Shown: one piece after another, positions 1-7,108 of the stretch | Layout: every line of letters begins with the position of its first letter | Numbering within the stretch: position 1 is the first letter of the stretch | Assembly (NCBI GenBank): GCA_014523665.1 | Contig: JAATVR010000355.1 | Location: 1 to 18,362 of the forward strand | Direction of reading: 5' to 3' | DNA length: 18,362 nucleotides | Origin: Nitrososphaerales archaeon TH526 | Lineage (GTDB): Archaea; Thermoproteota; Nitrososphaeria; Nitrososphaerales; Nitrososphaeraceae | Position numbers and translations under genes: made by a program | Notes under the pieces: model-generated | The model's database searches: none | What the model was told of the DNA's origin: nothing | Seen by the model: the letters and a program-made list of their open reading frames with translations, nothing else

Positions 1-8
1 CGATTGAC

Positions 9-503
9 GTGACAGACGAACAGCCTTCGACAGTCGAAGCACCTTCAGCAGAACAACAGGAAGAACTACAAGAACAGAATAAGCAAATAGAGCAGTCACA
101 AGAGAAATCCAGAATTAGCAAAAACAAACAGAAGAGGAGAATAACTTCTTATTTATCAAACATATCAAAGCAAGTAGAGAAGCAGGGAAATCAAATCAAT
201 AAAATGATGATAATGATTCAGTCCTTGCAGAAGCAGAAGCTAGTTAGAGCAAAAGATCCAGGAGTAAGGCAGTCACAAGTACAGTCAGTAAAACAGATTC
301 AATCTCAAATCAGCCAGCTGCAAAAACAAGTAGCACGGATTCAAAAGGATATTCAAAGGATAACGACAGGATATTCAACCAGCACTGGGGCAAAGACAAG
401 AACAAGATCAAGATCAAGAAAACGATCTCCCTCTACTACTGGTATCATCGCTAAGTCTAAACCTAAAAAAAGCAAATCCATTAAGAATAATAAACTCAGA
501 TAA
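9..503 (+). CDS. Coiled-coil protein with basic C-terminal tail (5' end may lie outside window)
   Basis: I do not recognise a named family. The 164-residue reading has a Gln/Glu-rich, heptad-like helix from about residue 15 to 118, with a break near 80-90, and then a strongly basic Lys/Arg/Ser-rich tail from about 125 to 164 that includes an RTRSRSRKRS run. There is no signal peptide or membrane segment, so it should be cytoplasmic. The tail suggests binding to nucleic acid or another polyanion, which is inference. The start given is GTG at position 9. The two codons before it (ATT, GAC) are in frame and open, so the true start may be upstream of the window. It converges on the histidine kinase, and the space between them holds four inverted repeats. 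Confidence 0.65.
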   Translation: MTDEQPSTVEAPSAEQQEELQEQNKQIEQSQEKSRISKNKQKRRITSYLSNISKQVEKQGNQINKMMIMIQSLQKQKLVRAKDPGVRQSQVQSVKQIQSQISQLQKQVARIQKDIQRITTGYSTSTGAKTRTRSRSRKRSPSTTGIIAKSKPKKSKSIKNNKLR

Positions 504-539
504 GGCAGATCTCGATCGAACATATCCTAATAAAACCTG

Positions 540-651
540 TCAAAGAATATCTTTGAATCAGATCATCTGATTTGAAAACCTTGTACTCATTTTTTAGACT
601 ATTGTTATATAAGTGACTTATATACTGTTGAGAATATCACTGGCGATATTC
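540..651. repeat. Four consecutive inverted repeats between convergent genes
   Basis: Four perfect inverted repeats lie in 112 bp. At 540-556 TCAAAGA and TCTTTGA flank ATA. At 556-572 AATCAGAT and ATCTGATT flank C. At 606-624 TATATAAGT and ACTTATATA flank G. At 632-651 GAATATC and GATATTC flank ACTGGC. A six-T run lies at about 591-596 between the second and third. The placement between two convergent genes fits a bidirectional termination or processing region, but symmetrical operator sites are also possible. Confidence 0.6.
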
Positions 652-766
652 ATAATCTTCTACTAATCTAATTCAGTTATGCATGTGGAATAAGTTGGAT
701 ATAGAAATGCTAATTGAGCTTTTATACCACGCAAAAGGCTGATGAAAAAAATCCACTTACTACAAA

Positions 767-2470
767 TTAGGACTGAATTAGTGGTAAACAAAAACTAAGC
801 GTAGTACCATTTCCATTTCCATCATAGTTATTTTCAGCCCATATTTTTCCATGGTGTGCTTCTATTATTCCCTTACAAATATACAATCCAAGACCAGTGC
901 CCTTGTCTGATTTCGTTACGAATTTTGTGAACAGCTTCGGGAGTATATCTGAATCAATTCCCGTACCAGTGTCCTTCACCTTAACAATTACCTGATTGTG
1001 TTTAGTATCAATCTCAGCTGAAATGGTTATTTTTCCATCACGTGTAAATTTTATTGCATTATCGATTAGATTATTAATTACTTGCTTTAATCTATTCTGA
1101 TCAGCTGTTATAGGAGTAGATTCCAGTTCCTCTAAACGTAGGAAAGTAAGGATTAAGTTCCTATTTGAATCCCTGATTTCTGCACTATAGTCATCTACAA
1201 TCTCTTCTATAATTTTCGAAAGAATGAAATTCTGCTTCTTCAGTTTTAGTGTTTTGCTTTCAATTTTGGTAATATCAAGTATATCTTCAGTTAGGCGTTG
1301 TAACCTTTTTGCGTTTCTAGCGATTATTTGAATCATTTCTCTTATGGTGGTTTCATTATTCTTGATATCGATTTTGCTTTTGCTATTGCTATTATCCAAA
1401 AGTATATCTGACTGTAGAAGGACGTCAGATAAACCCAATATTGGTTGTATAGGTGTACGCAGTTCATGAGCAGCAATATTGATGAATTCCTGCTGTGCCT
1501 TATTATGGATTATTAACTCCTCACGCAGTTCACTCTGTTTCCATAATGTATCAAATATTGAAACATAGGATAATACTGTAGATTTACTGTTGGAATATGT
1601 TCCTAGTCCTATAGCTTCTTCTGGATTATCTTTAGAATCATCTTTTAATTCGACTACAAGTGAGTATGTTCTATCTACCACCAAAATAGCCATTCTTGTT
1701 TGCATCGTTGGTCCAATGTTTCGTACTTGTATCCCTTTGATCATTTCTAGCCTTTGGATCGTATCTGTTATTTTATCCTCTATTGGTACGAGAATTCTTA
1801 CGCGTGTTTTGTATCTAATTACGTTCTCGATAAGTATGTCTATTCCTCCTGCTCTTTCTTGGCGAAGCAGCGCATTTGAAGTGTGAAAGATTATGAGTAT
1901 TTCATCCTTTGCTGCTTTAACAAGCCTATGACTGTGACTGATTATTTCAGATGGTTCCTTAATTACTTCCAATACATCGGGAACCACGCCAGCCTCTATC
2001 TCTGAAATTCGTTGTTCAATAGGTACCGACTTAGACCACAGCATTTCAAAGAAATGTTGTTGTTGTTTTACAAAGGCCGGTACTGTACTTGTAATAAGTT
2101 CTGTAATTTGAGGATGAGAAACATTAAGATCAGCTGCGGCTGCATAGTTCTTTCTGTCTGCGATGACAAAGTTACCACTCATTTCAGATAGATGACGAAG
2201 CTGAGCAATCTCCGATAATACTCTGCAATCTTTTAGATTGCTTTTTGTGACTTCAATTATGATCCTAATTGTCACGCCTCTTGCCTTTAGATCATAATAT
2301 GCCTTTTTTATCCTCTCTTCCGATAAGATTGGGTTCAGCCCATCTTCTGTGATGCAAAGATCGAATTGATTTTCTATAGAATACAATACTTCCAAGGACC
2401 TATTTATTATATTTTCAGCCCCATACCAGATCTCTGTTTTATTTTCTGAGGACGAGGAAGACGAGTTCAA
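767..2470 (-). CDS. Soluble sensor histidine kinase with duplicated N-terminal sensor domain
   Basis: This is a 567-residue cytoplasmic histidine kinase that should autophosphorylate on His335 and pass phosphate to a response regulator; none is encoded nearby. The N-terminus holds two similar segments, about 15-148 and 170-312. Each has alternating strands and helices and ends in a similar motif (FFEMLWSKS, IFDTLWKQS). This resembles the PLD-like fold of TrmB-type regulators, but no HKD catalytic motif is seen. HisKA follows with the H-box AAHELRTP (333-340). HATPase has an N-box around 466-474, a G1 box DTGTGI (500-505) and a G2 box GTGLGL (524-529). There is no transmembrane segment, so the signal is probably intracellular. 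The start is TTG at 2468-2470, since no ATG occurs before residue 97 and a TATA-like element lies about 30 bp upstream. The input signal is unknown. Confidence 0.93.
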   Translation of the reverse strand: MNSSSSSSENKTEIWYGAENIINRSLEVLYSIENQFDLCITEDGLNPILSEERIKKAYYDLKARGVTIRIIIEVTKSNLKDCRVLSEIAQLRHLSEMSGNFVIADRKNYAAAADLNVSHPQITELITSTVPAFVKQQQHFFEMLWSKSVPIEQRISEIEAGVVPDVLEVIKEPSEIISHSHRLVKAAKDEILIIFHTSNALLRQERAGGIDILIENVIRYKTRVRILVPIEDKITDTIQRLEMIKGIQVRNIGPTMQTRMAILVVDRTYSLVVELKDDSKDNPEEAIGLGTYSNSKSTVLSYVSIFDTLWKQSELREELIIHNKAQQEFINIAAHELRTPIQPILGLSDVLLQSDILLDNSNSKSKIDIKNNETTIREMIQIIARNAKRLQRLTEDILDITKIESKTLKLKKQNFILSKIIEEIVDDYSAEIRDSNRNLILTFLRLEELESTPITADQNRLKQVINNLIDNAIKFTRDGKITISAEIDTKHNQVIVKVKDTGTGIDSDILPKLFTKFVTKSDKGTGLGLYICKGIIEAHHGKIWAENNYDGNGNGTTLSFCLPLIQS

Positions 2471-2495
2471 GTTATTGATGGTAAATGAAGCCTTG

Positions 2496-2506
2496 TTTAT
2501 TTATGG
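2496..2506 (-). promoter_or_regulatory. TATA-like promoter element of the histidine kinase gene
   Basis: On the minus strand this reads CCATAAATAAA, centred about 30 bp upstream of the TTG start at 2470. That spacing implies a leaderless or nearly leaderless transcript and supports the TTG start. Confidence 0.4.
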
Positions 2507-2656
2507 ATTATTCCCCCAAATACAGTAATTACTAAAAAAGAATGCCGGTATCTTACACAAACAATGAAAAACACACCATAATATTCATGATAATAGAGAT
2601 GGGCACTCTTATACACGTAAAATGATGAACATTAAGGGAATTCCAATTTAATTATT

Positions 2657-3058
2657 CTAACTACTCATATGAGTGTGCAGATTGGATTCATTAACTTCAA
2701 AGAATCCAAGCTTACCTGAATACGGAATTGGGTGCCTAAGTCGTTGCGCATTTTTTATCATGAAGCCATACATGTAAGAATCAAAAATGTTTGCATCTGC
2801 ATAATGGCTATTTTTATCTCTCATAAGATGGGTTTTATTATCATATTTTTTGATGTCATACAAAATAGCTCTTCCTATTCCAATACACAGCTTAGTATGA
2901 TCAATGCCTAGAAATTTGCACCTTTCCTTATTTACATTTTTTGAAGCATGTATCAAGAATTTTCCTCTGAATTTAGTATTCCATTTTCTCAATTCTATGG
3001 TCTTTTTTCCAGATACTAGTAGCTCTGCATATGGTTGCCGTAATGATAAGCACTTCAT
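2657..3058 (-). CDS. ASCH-domain protein (PUA-like fold)
   Basis: This 133-residue protein is almost entirely an ASCH domain. It opens with the signature SLRQPYAELLVSGKKTIELR (residues 5-24), whose Gly-x-Lys-x-x-Glu core (G17, K19, E22) is the family hallmark, and closes with the PIPYSGKLGFFEV element (110-122). ASCH proteins have a PUA-like beta barrel and are thought to bind RNA or modified nucleosides. Some family members have been shown to act as ribonucleases or N4-acetylcytidine amidohydrolases. The residue pattern here does not decide between these activities. The short C-terminal tail (HTHM) is outside the domain. The length is typical of single-domain members. The ATG start places the conserved motif at the expected N-terminus. 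It stands alone between the kinase and degraded sequence. Confidence 0.88.
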   Translation of the reverse strand: MKCLSLRQPYAELLVSGKKTIELRKWNTKFRGKFLIHASKNVNKERCKFLGIDHTKLCIGIGRAILYDIKKYDNKTHLMRDKNSHYADANIFDSYMYGFMIKNAQRLRHPIPYSGKLGFFEVNESNLHTHMSS

Positions 3059-3362
3059 AGTGTTACGATCCCATATTTAGAGCAGACATCGAAGCACAGT
3101 CATGATTCTAATGCTTTTCATCCGTTAAATCGGATATCATACTTCTTCCTTATTAACTCGGATATGACCACTGCCCTATGGTTATCATTTAATCCCCAAA
3201 AATGCCTTTGAAAGAATTTGATGATAAATACATCCTATATTCTTAAACCATTATCTATGAAAGGTTCTGAAAGATTTTTTTGTTTTTCTAAATTAGGATC
3301 TATAATAACCCTTCTTCAATATGATAGACGACGTCCAGATTTCATATATCTCTAACTAAAGA
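3059..3362 (-). other. Gene-free gap with a weak degraded reading frame
   Basis: No intact gene is visible. On the minus strand a frame from the ATG at 3345 to the stop at 3118 is broken by TGA (3316-3318) and TAG (3235-3237). The last segment of that frame has a protein-like composition, including the stretch AVVISELIRKKYDIRFNG. Two stops in 76 codons is fewer than expected for sequence this AT-rich, but not decisively so. I could not assign a family. The octamer TCGGATAT occurs twice (3130-3137 and 3159-3166). Confidence 0.3.
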
Positions 3363-3701
3363 TTAGATTAGTAACTTGCTAAATTGTACCAATAATAACT
3401 TCCTTACTCTTCTAATAGTCGAGTGCATCAGATTTGGTATTAGGTAATACCTCGTTATTATGTATAGTTGGTGCATGCAACACAATAAGGAATGCATTTG
3501 TGATCGAGGAATGACTAATTCGAATGCAATGGAACTTGTGATCAATGGTTCTAGCTGTATAGTCTTAAGAAACCTATCAAAATATCCGAGTCCTGTTGCA
3601 TACATTCTGGGTGAATTATTACTCCTCCTGCCTATACTGTCAAGAAAGGAATTTACCCTCTCAAATTGTGGACTGGCCAACTCTTCTTGTTGTGGCTGCA
3701 T
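3363..3701 (-). pseudogene. Truncated tyrosine recombinase/integrase remnant (N-terminal core-binding region only)
   Basis: This is an open frame of 112 residues. The first 50 or so residues resemble the SAM-like core-binding domain of XerC/phage-type integrases: a helix around FERVNSFLDSI, then the helix pattern SPRMYATGLGYFDRFLK. After about residue 55 the similarity fades and the sequence becomes hydrophobic and Cys/Tyr-rich without recognisable structure. No catalytic domain (the Arg, His-x-x-Arg and Tyr motifs) follows in any of the three minus-strand frames as far as position 3118. An intact member would be about 250-350 residues, so most of the gene is missing. It could be a relic of a mobile element. 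The N-terminal match rests on pattern only, so the assignment is moderate at best. Two plus-strand frames over the same bases look like shadows. Confidence 0.42.
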
Positions 3702-3816
3702 ATAAGATACTAATTAAATTACGCTCAAACTATTATATGTTCTTTTTAAGGTATTATAACCATACATATCTGGTTCTAGTGATCTCTTATGATATGTTGT
3801 AATCATACTTAATGAA

Positions 3817-3825
3817 GATTTATAC
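3817..3825 (+). promoter_or_regulatory. TATA-like element of the 24-residue microprotein gene
   Basis: The sequence GATTTATAC is centred about 27 bp upstream of the ATG at 3848. This is the spacing expected for an archaeal leaderless transcript. Confidence 0.4.
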
Positions 3826-3847
3826 GATAATCCAAGATAATAATAAT

Positions 3848-3922
3848 ATGGGGAAAGCATTTGGTTTACTATGTGCATTATTTGCGATTGGAATCGCTAT
3901 AGCGCTGATCATCGATAGTTAG
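3848..3922 (+). CDS. 24-residue single-helix membrane microprotein
   Basis: ATG to TAG encodes 24 residues: a short N-terminus MGKAFG, then one uninterrupted hydrophobic helix of about 17 residues (LLCALFAIGIAIALII), ending in Asp-Ser. The single Lys before the helix and the acidic residue after it follow the positive-inside rule, with the C-terminus outside. A TATA-like element sits about 27 bp upstream, so the transcript could start directly at the ATG. It stands alone in a gap between the integrase remnant and the methyltransferase gene. The function is unknown. Tiny membrane peptides of this kind often modulate larger membrane complexes, but nothing here shows a partner. The main doubt is that short hydrophobic frames also arise by chance. 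Confidence 0.45.
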   Translation: MGKAFGLLCALFAIGIAIALIIDS

Positions 3923-4023
3923 TTGCCTGAATTACACTCAAATGATTTTGCATTAAATCTTGCATTAAGATATCCTAGATAATAACTCATAAAGCCCATC
4001 TTTGACTCAAACTTATCAGGAAT

Positions 4024-4986
4024 CTACCTTAGATCATCTTTTCTAGCCCTAATTAGCACATAATCGAGCGATCCATTCATGGATAGATCCTTCATCTTTA
4101 AGGCTGACCTGTACACCATATACTCAACAAACTCGAAATACATTCTCTGCTTGTACGATGCAAATGAATCTATGAGTCTACGTCTAATGTTTTTTCTGTT
4201 TCTAACATAATAATTGGACAAGGGTTCATATACATGATGTCCAATTCGTTGAAATTCTTCTGTCTTATAACCATGGTTTGTAATAGATCTTGATATTGTA
4301 TCTATATCATAATGATGGGAGGCCCAACTAAAGTACAGAATTCCAAATTTTTTCATTAACTTCAATTTTTTCACAATACCAACATTCTGATTATCCGCAT
4401 TATCCGAGAGTTTTAAATCTACCACTGGAATTGCAAGTACAATTAACCCACCAGGCTTTAGGATAGATCTAGACACTTCTAAAAAATTATCTATACTTTG
4501 AAAATGTTGGGCTGATTCAAATGCAACGATCATGTCAAGTTTATCATTCCCAAATGGTAGCATGGCTGAGCTGGCATTAATCAAAGATATGCGATCACAA
4601 GCAGCGAGAGAGGAAGGGGAAAGAGGAGAAATTATCTTTTTTCTAGCTGTATTCAACTCCATGTAATTAATATCAACACAAAAAATCTTTAGATGAGGAT
4701 ATTCTGATCTCCATTGAACAGCAGGAGCTGAGAATCCACTTCCAACATCAGCAATCATTTCAACAGTATTGAATCTAGCGAATTTGCCAAATATCGCGCT
4801 GAGTTCATGTTGTGCGTTGACCGCATCATTACTATTCTTTATCCAATAACCAAAGTTGAGCATATAATCGTTAGAATCATTCACTGCAGTCCGGACATAC
4901 GGAGTCAAAGAGTTGTACAGCTTGATGATATCTCTTTCAGTCTGTTTAAAAATCCACAAATTCAATTTCACTGAATAGAAAATCAT
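4024..4986 (-). CDS. Class I SAM-dependent methyltransferase (Methyltransf_11-like)
   Basis: This 320-residue cytoplasmic protein should transfer the methyl group of S-adenosylmethionine to an unidentified small molecule. Motif I is DVGSGFSAP (about 80-88), which binds SAM. The acidic residue ending strand beta 2 is Asp105 in FCVDIN. The post-I motif LDMIVAFESAQHF lies at about 150-162, and the post-II element ILKPGGLIVLAIP at about 175-187. The stretch before motif I (YMLNFGYW, 41-48) resembles the NLGYW element of tocopherol, sterol and macrolide O-methyltransferases, which hints at a lipid-like or polyketide-like substrate; this is inference. The C-terminal 110 residues are basic and aromatic-rich and probably form the substrate lid. 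The start is ATG, with a TATA-like element at about 5036-5046 on the minus strand. No pathway partners adjoin it. Confidence 0.88.
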   Translation of the reverse strand: MIFYSVKLNLWIFKQTERDIIKLYNSLTPYVRTAVNDSNDYMLNFGYWIKNSNDAVNAQHELSAIFGKFARFNTVEMIADVGSGFSAPAVQWRSEYPHLKIFCVDINYMELNTARKKIISPLSPSSLAACDRISLINASSAMLPFGNDKLDMIVAFESAQHFQSIDNFLEVSRSILKPGGLIVLAIPVVDLKLSDNADNQNVGIVKKLKLMKKFGILYFSWASHHYDIDTISRSITNHGYKTEEFQRIGHHVYEPLSNYYVRNRKNIRRRLIDSFASYKQRMYFEFVEYMVYRSALKMKDLSMNGSLDYVLIRARKDDLR

Positions 4987-5289
4987 TAAATGGCGAGCTC
5001 ATAATTACAGATAATGATTGCTGTAATAGCACTCTCATATATATTATCTCTCATCTAAGTAATACACTGTAGAGGTCGATACAATGATAGATCTATTTCC
5101 GACTATCCAAAATTTGATAGAATTACAACAATGATACTTCCAAGAAAATGATTTGTATACTATAAAATTTTCTAACTTGAAAAGGGTGGGTCGCTGTTAT
5201 GATGCCATCAACTCGCGTAACGGAATAAGCTAAATATTCAAGAAAATAATAGAAAGCTAATAACCACCAAATTCTATGTTGTCTTATAA
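4987..5289. other. Intergenic region between methyltransferase and esterase genes
   Basis: This divergent region holds the presumed promoters of both neighbours. The minus-strand AT-rich element at about 5036-5046 suits the methyltransferase. A weak CTAATAA element around 5260 could serve the esterase. A plus-strand frame 5084-5233 (about 48 residues) is interrupted by one TGA at 5132-5134. I do not treat it as a gene because its length is within chance for this base composition. Confidence 0.4.
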
Positions 5290-6300
5290 TTGGCTAAATT
5301 GACAAATAAGTCAAAAGGGAAGATAATTACACATCGCTATGCGAGCAAGGCACTCAAAAATAACCCGTTAAAAGATCCATATATAAGAGATGTCTTGGTT
5401 TATCTTCCTCCAGAATATACACAAAGCGATTCTAAAGGTTACATAGCTGCTTTTGGTCTTGTAGGATTTGGGGGTAAAGGAAAGATGCTATTAAATGCAG
5501 ATCCATTTGCAGAAAACATAGAAGATCGAATGAATCGTCTGATTTTAGAAAGAAAATGTGGTCCAATGATCTTGGTTTTGCTTGATTGTTTCACAAGATT
5601 TGGGGGAAATCAATACATTAATTCTTCGGCAACAGGTAGGTACGAAGACTATATCATAGATGAGATTGTACCTTTCATAGATAAAAACTACAACACTTCT
5701 GCACATGCTGTATGGGGAAAGTCGTCTGGGGGTTATGGTTCTCTCGTTTTGGGTATGCGACATCCCGATGTATTTCAGGGCGTCGTGGATCATTCAGGAG
5801 ATGCTGGTTTTGAATATTGTTATCCTCCAGATTTTCCTAAAGCCCTTGATGCTTTTAGGGAATCTGGAGGCCCTAAGAAGTGGCTAAACAAATTCTGGAA
5901 GAAACCTAATCGCCATCAAAAAAATGACGGACCATCTTTGAATACGTTTGGAATGGCAGCACATTATTCACCAAATCCTAAATCAAAAGAAATGGGTGTG
6001 GATTTACCCTTCGATCTCAAGACAGGTGAGACGTTACCAGAAGTATGGAATCGATGGCTCGCTTGGGATCCAGTGAGAATGGTAGAGAATCATCGCGAGA
6101 ACTTAAAAAAGCTTAAACTTATTTTCATTGATTGTGGCACCAGAGATGAATTTAATCTTCACTGGGGCTCGAGGATGCTTCACTCCAAACTAGAAAAGAT
6201 GAACATCAAGCATTTTTATGAAGAGTTTGATGATGGCCACATGAGTATTAGCTATAGATATAACATATCTTTTCCTAAGATTTTTTCGGCATTGTCGTAA
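5290..6300 (+). CDS. Esterase of the alpha/beta-hydrolase fold (esterase D/enterochelin esterase-like)
   Basis: This 336-residue serine hydrolase should cleave carboxylic esters; its natural substrate is not evident. The nucleophile elbow is GKSSGG (143-148), making Ser145 the nucleophile. Asp286 in GTRDEF and His317 in FDDGHMS complete a plausible triad in the expected order and spacing for the PF00756 family. The early VYLPPEY motif (37-43) is typical of the family. There is no signal peptide, so it should be intracellular. The start is a TTG directly after an in-frame TAA stop (5287-5289). The next in-frame ATG is residue 66, inside the fold, so TTG at 5290 or 5299 is forced. The insert at about 175-255, rich in Pro, Lys and aromatic residues, probably forms the lid. 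It is monocistronic. Confidence 0.88.
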   Translation: MAKLTNKSKGKIITHRYASKALKNNPLKDPYIRDVLVYLPPEYTQSDSKGYIAAFGLVGFGGKGKMLLNADPFAENIEDRMNRLILERKCGPMILVLLDCFTRFGGNQYINSSATGRYEDYIIDEIVPFIDKNYNTSAHAVWGKSSGGYGSLVLGMRHPDVFQGVVDHSGDAGFEYCYPPDFPKALDAFRESGGPKKWLNKFWKKPNRHQKNDGPSLNTFGMAAHYSPNPKSKEMGVDLPFDLKTGETLPEVWNRWLAWDPVRMVENHRENLKKLKLIFIDCGTRDEFNLHWGSRMLHSKLEKMNIKHFYEEFDDGHMSISYRYNISFPKIFSALS

Positions 6301-6690
6301 AACGTGCATAACAGTCGCTTATTTACAATGATGAATAAATGCCAAGATCTGTTGATACGTGATAGTTTTTATTAACCGCTACAATAAATCTCAAATCTGA
6401 GGTAGGCTCTTCAACAATTGTTGAATCTAACACCAACTAGTATTAATGTATAATGTCAGTCCATTATAAACATGAACTTTAGTCACTAATCTGATCAAAA
6501 TAAATGTCATGCAACTAAACTAGAGTTATTCATAATCACTTATAGCAAGAGAAATAACCAAAGGAAAGTGAGCTATTTCTCAACAGAGATGAGATTTCAG
6601 AAATCCATAATCGACCATGTTAAAAAATCACAAAACGTGTCCTCATTGGGAAAAAATCGCATTAACTGAATAACTATTTCGTTCAAGTCT
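6301..6690. other. Gap with a 16-bp palindrome and a weak reading frame
   Basis: A perfect 16-bp palindrome TTCAACAATTGTTGAA lies at 6410-6425, shaped like a dimeric repressor site. A plus-strand frame is open from about 6490 to the stop at 6667-6669. The possible starts are GTG at 6568, preceded by AAGGAAA, and ATG at 6589, giving 26-33 residues. Its basic composition is plausible for protein, but the length is not significant for AT-rich DNA. No other gene is visible. Confidence 0.35.
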
Positions 6691-6744
6691 AATGGTATCA
6701 AAAGAAGGAGTATCTATGAACTCGATCGGGCATGTCCTGTTTTG

Positions 6745-6942
6745 CTATCTCCTTGCTCTCGCGATCGCTTCCGTAATGTCTCCAGTAGCTAGCATAGCTA
6801 CACTTACACTTAATCCTATCATTATTCCTACAATTACTATTTCACTAGCATGTTCTTTTATGTGCCATTTGAGTGCGTTCTTTATTCCAGTTGTTTCTAA
6901 ACCCAGGAAACTTATTGACATTATTTTTGAATATTCATGCAT
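6745..6942 (-). CDS. Small single-pass membrane protein (65 residues), strand uncertain
   Basis: The minus-strand frame encodes a charged, amphipathic N-terminal part (residues 1-33), one hydrophobic helix (about 35-53, IVIVGIMIGLSVSVAML) and a short basic tail ending ARARR. I prefer this strand because its codons are dominated by ATA, GTA, GGA and AGT, as in the confident genes here. A GAAGGT ribosome-binding-like sequence lies about 8 bases before the ATG, and a TTATTTATG element about 50 bases upstream could be its TATA box. A plus-strand frame over the same bases (6692-6964; alternative ATG at 6716 with GAAGGAG upstream) would encode a very hydrophobic 82-90 residue protein. Sequence alone does not settle which one is expressed. 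The function is unknown. Confidence 0.45.
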   Translation of the reverse strand: MHEYSKIMSISFLGLETTGIKNALKWHIKEHASEIVIVGIMIGLSVSVAMLATGDITEAIARARR

Positions 6943-7108
6943 ATTCTTTTACCTTCGTCAATGAAGACTATGAGTATTCAAGTTGACTATTCATAAATAA
7001 TTAACGATAATTAGGATTCAAGTGTAATAATATGATTAAAAACAAATGGGGATTAATTAATTAATGATTTGTTCTACTTTTTATATAAATAATTCAAGAG
7101 GAGAATAC

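Noticed and set aside
1590..1886. 98-residue plus-strand frame inside the histidine kinase
   Set aside because: It lies wholly antisense to the clearly conserved kinase, has Ser/Ile-rich composition typical of a shadow, and has no promoter.
3460..3802. Two overlapping plus-strand frames opposite the integrase remnant
   Set aside because: Cys/Tyr-rich composition without motifs; the minus strand has the recognisable core-binding pattern.
5084..5233. 48-residue frame with one internal TGA upstream of the esterase
   Set aside because: The length is within chance for this base composition and there is no motif or promoter.
5545..5887. Frames on both strands within the esterase
   Set aside because: Shadows of a conserved catalytic region around the Ser145 elbow.
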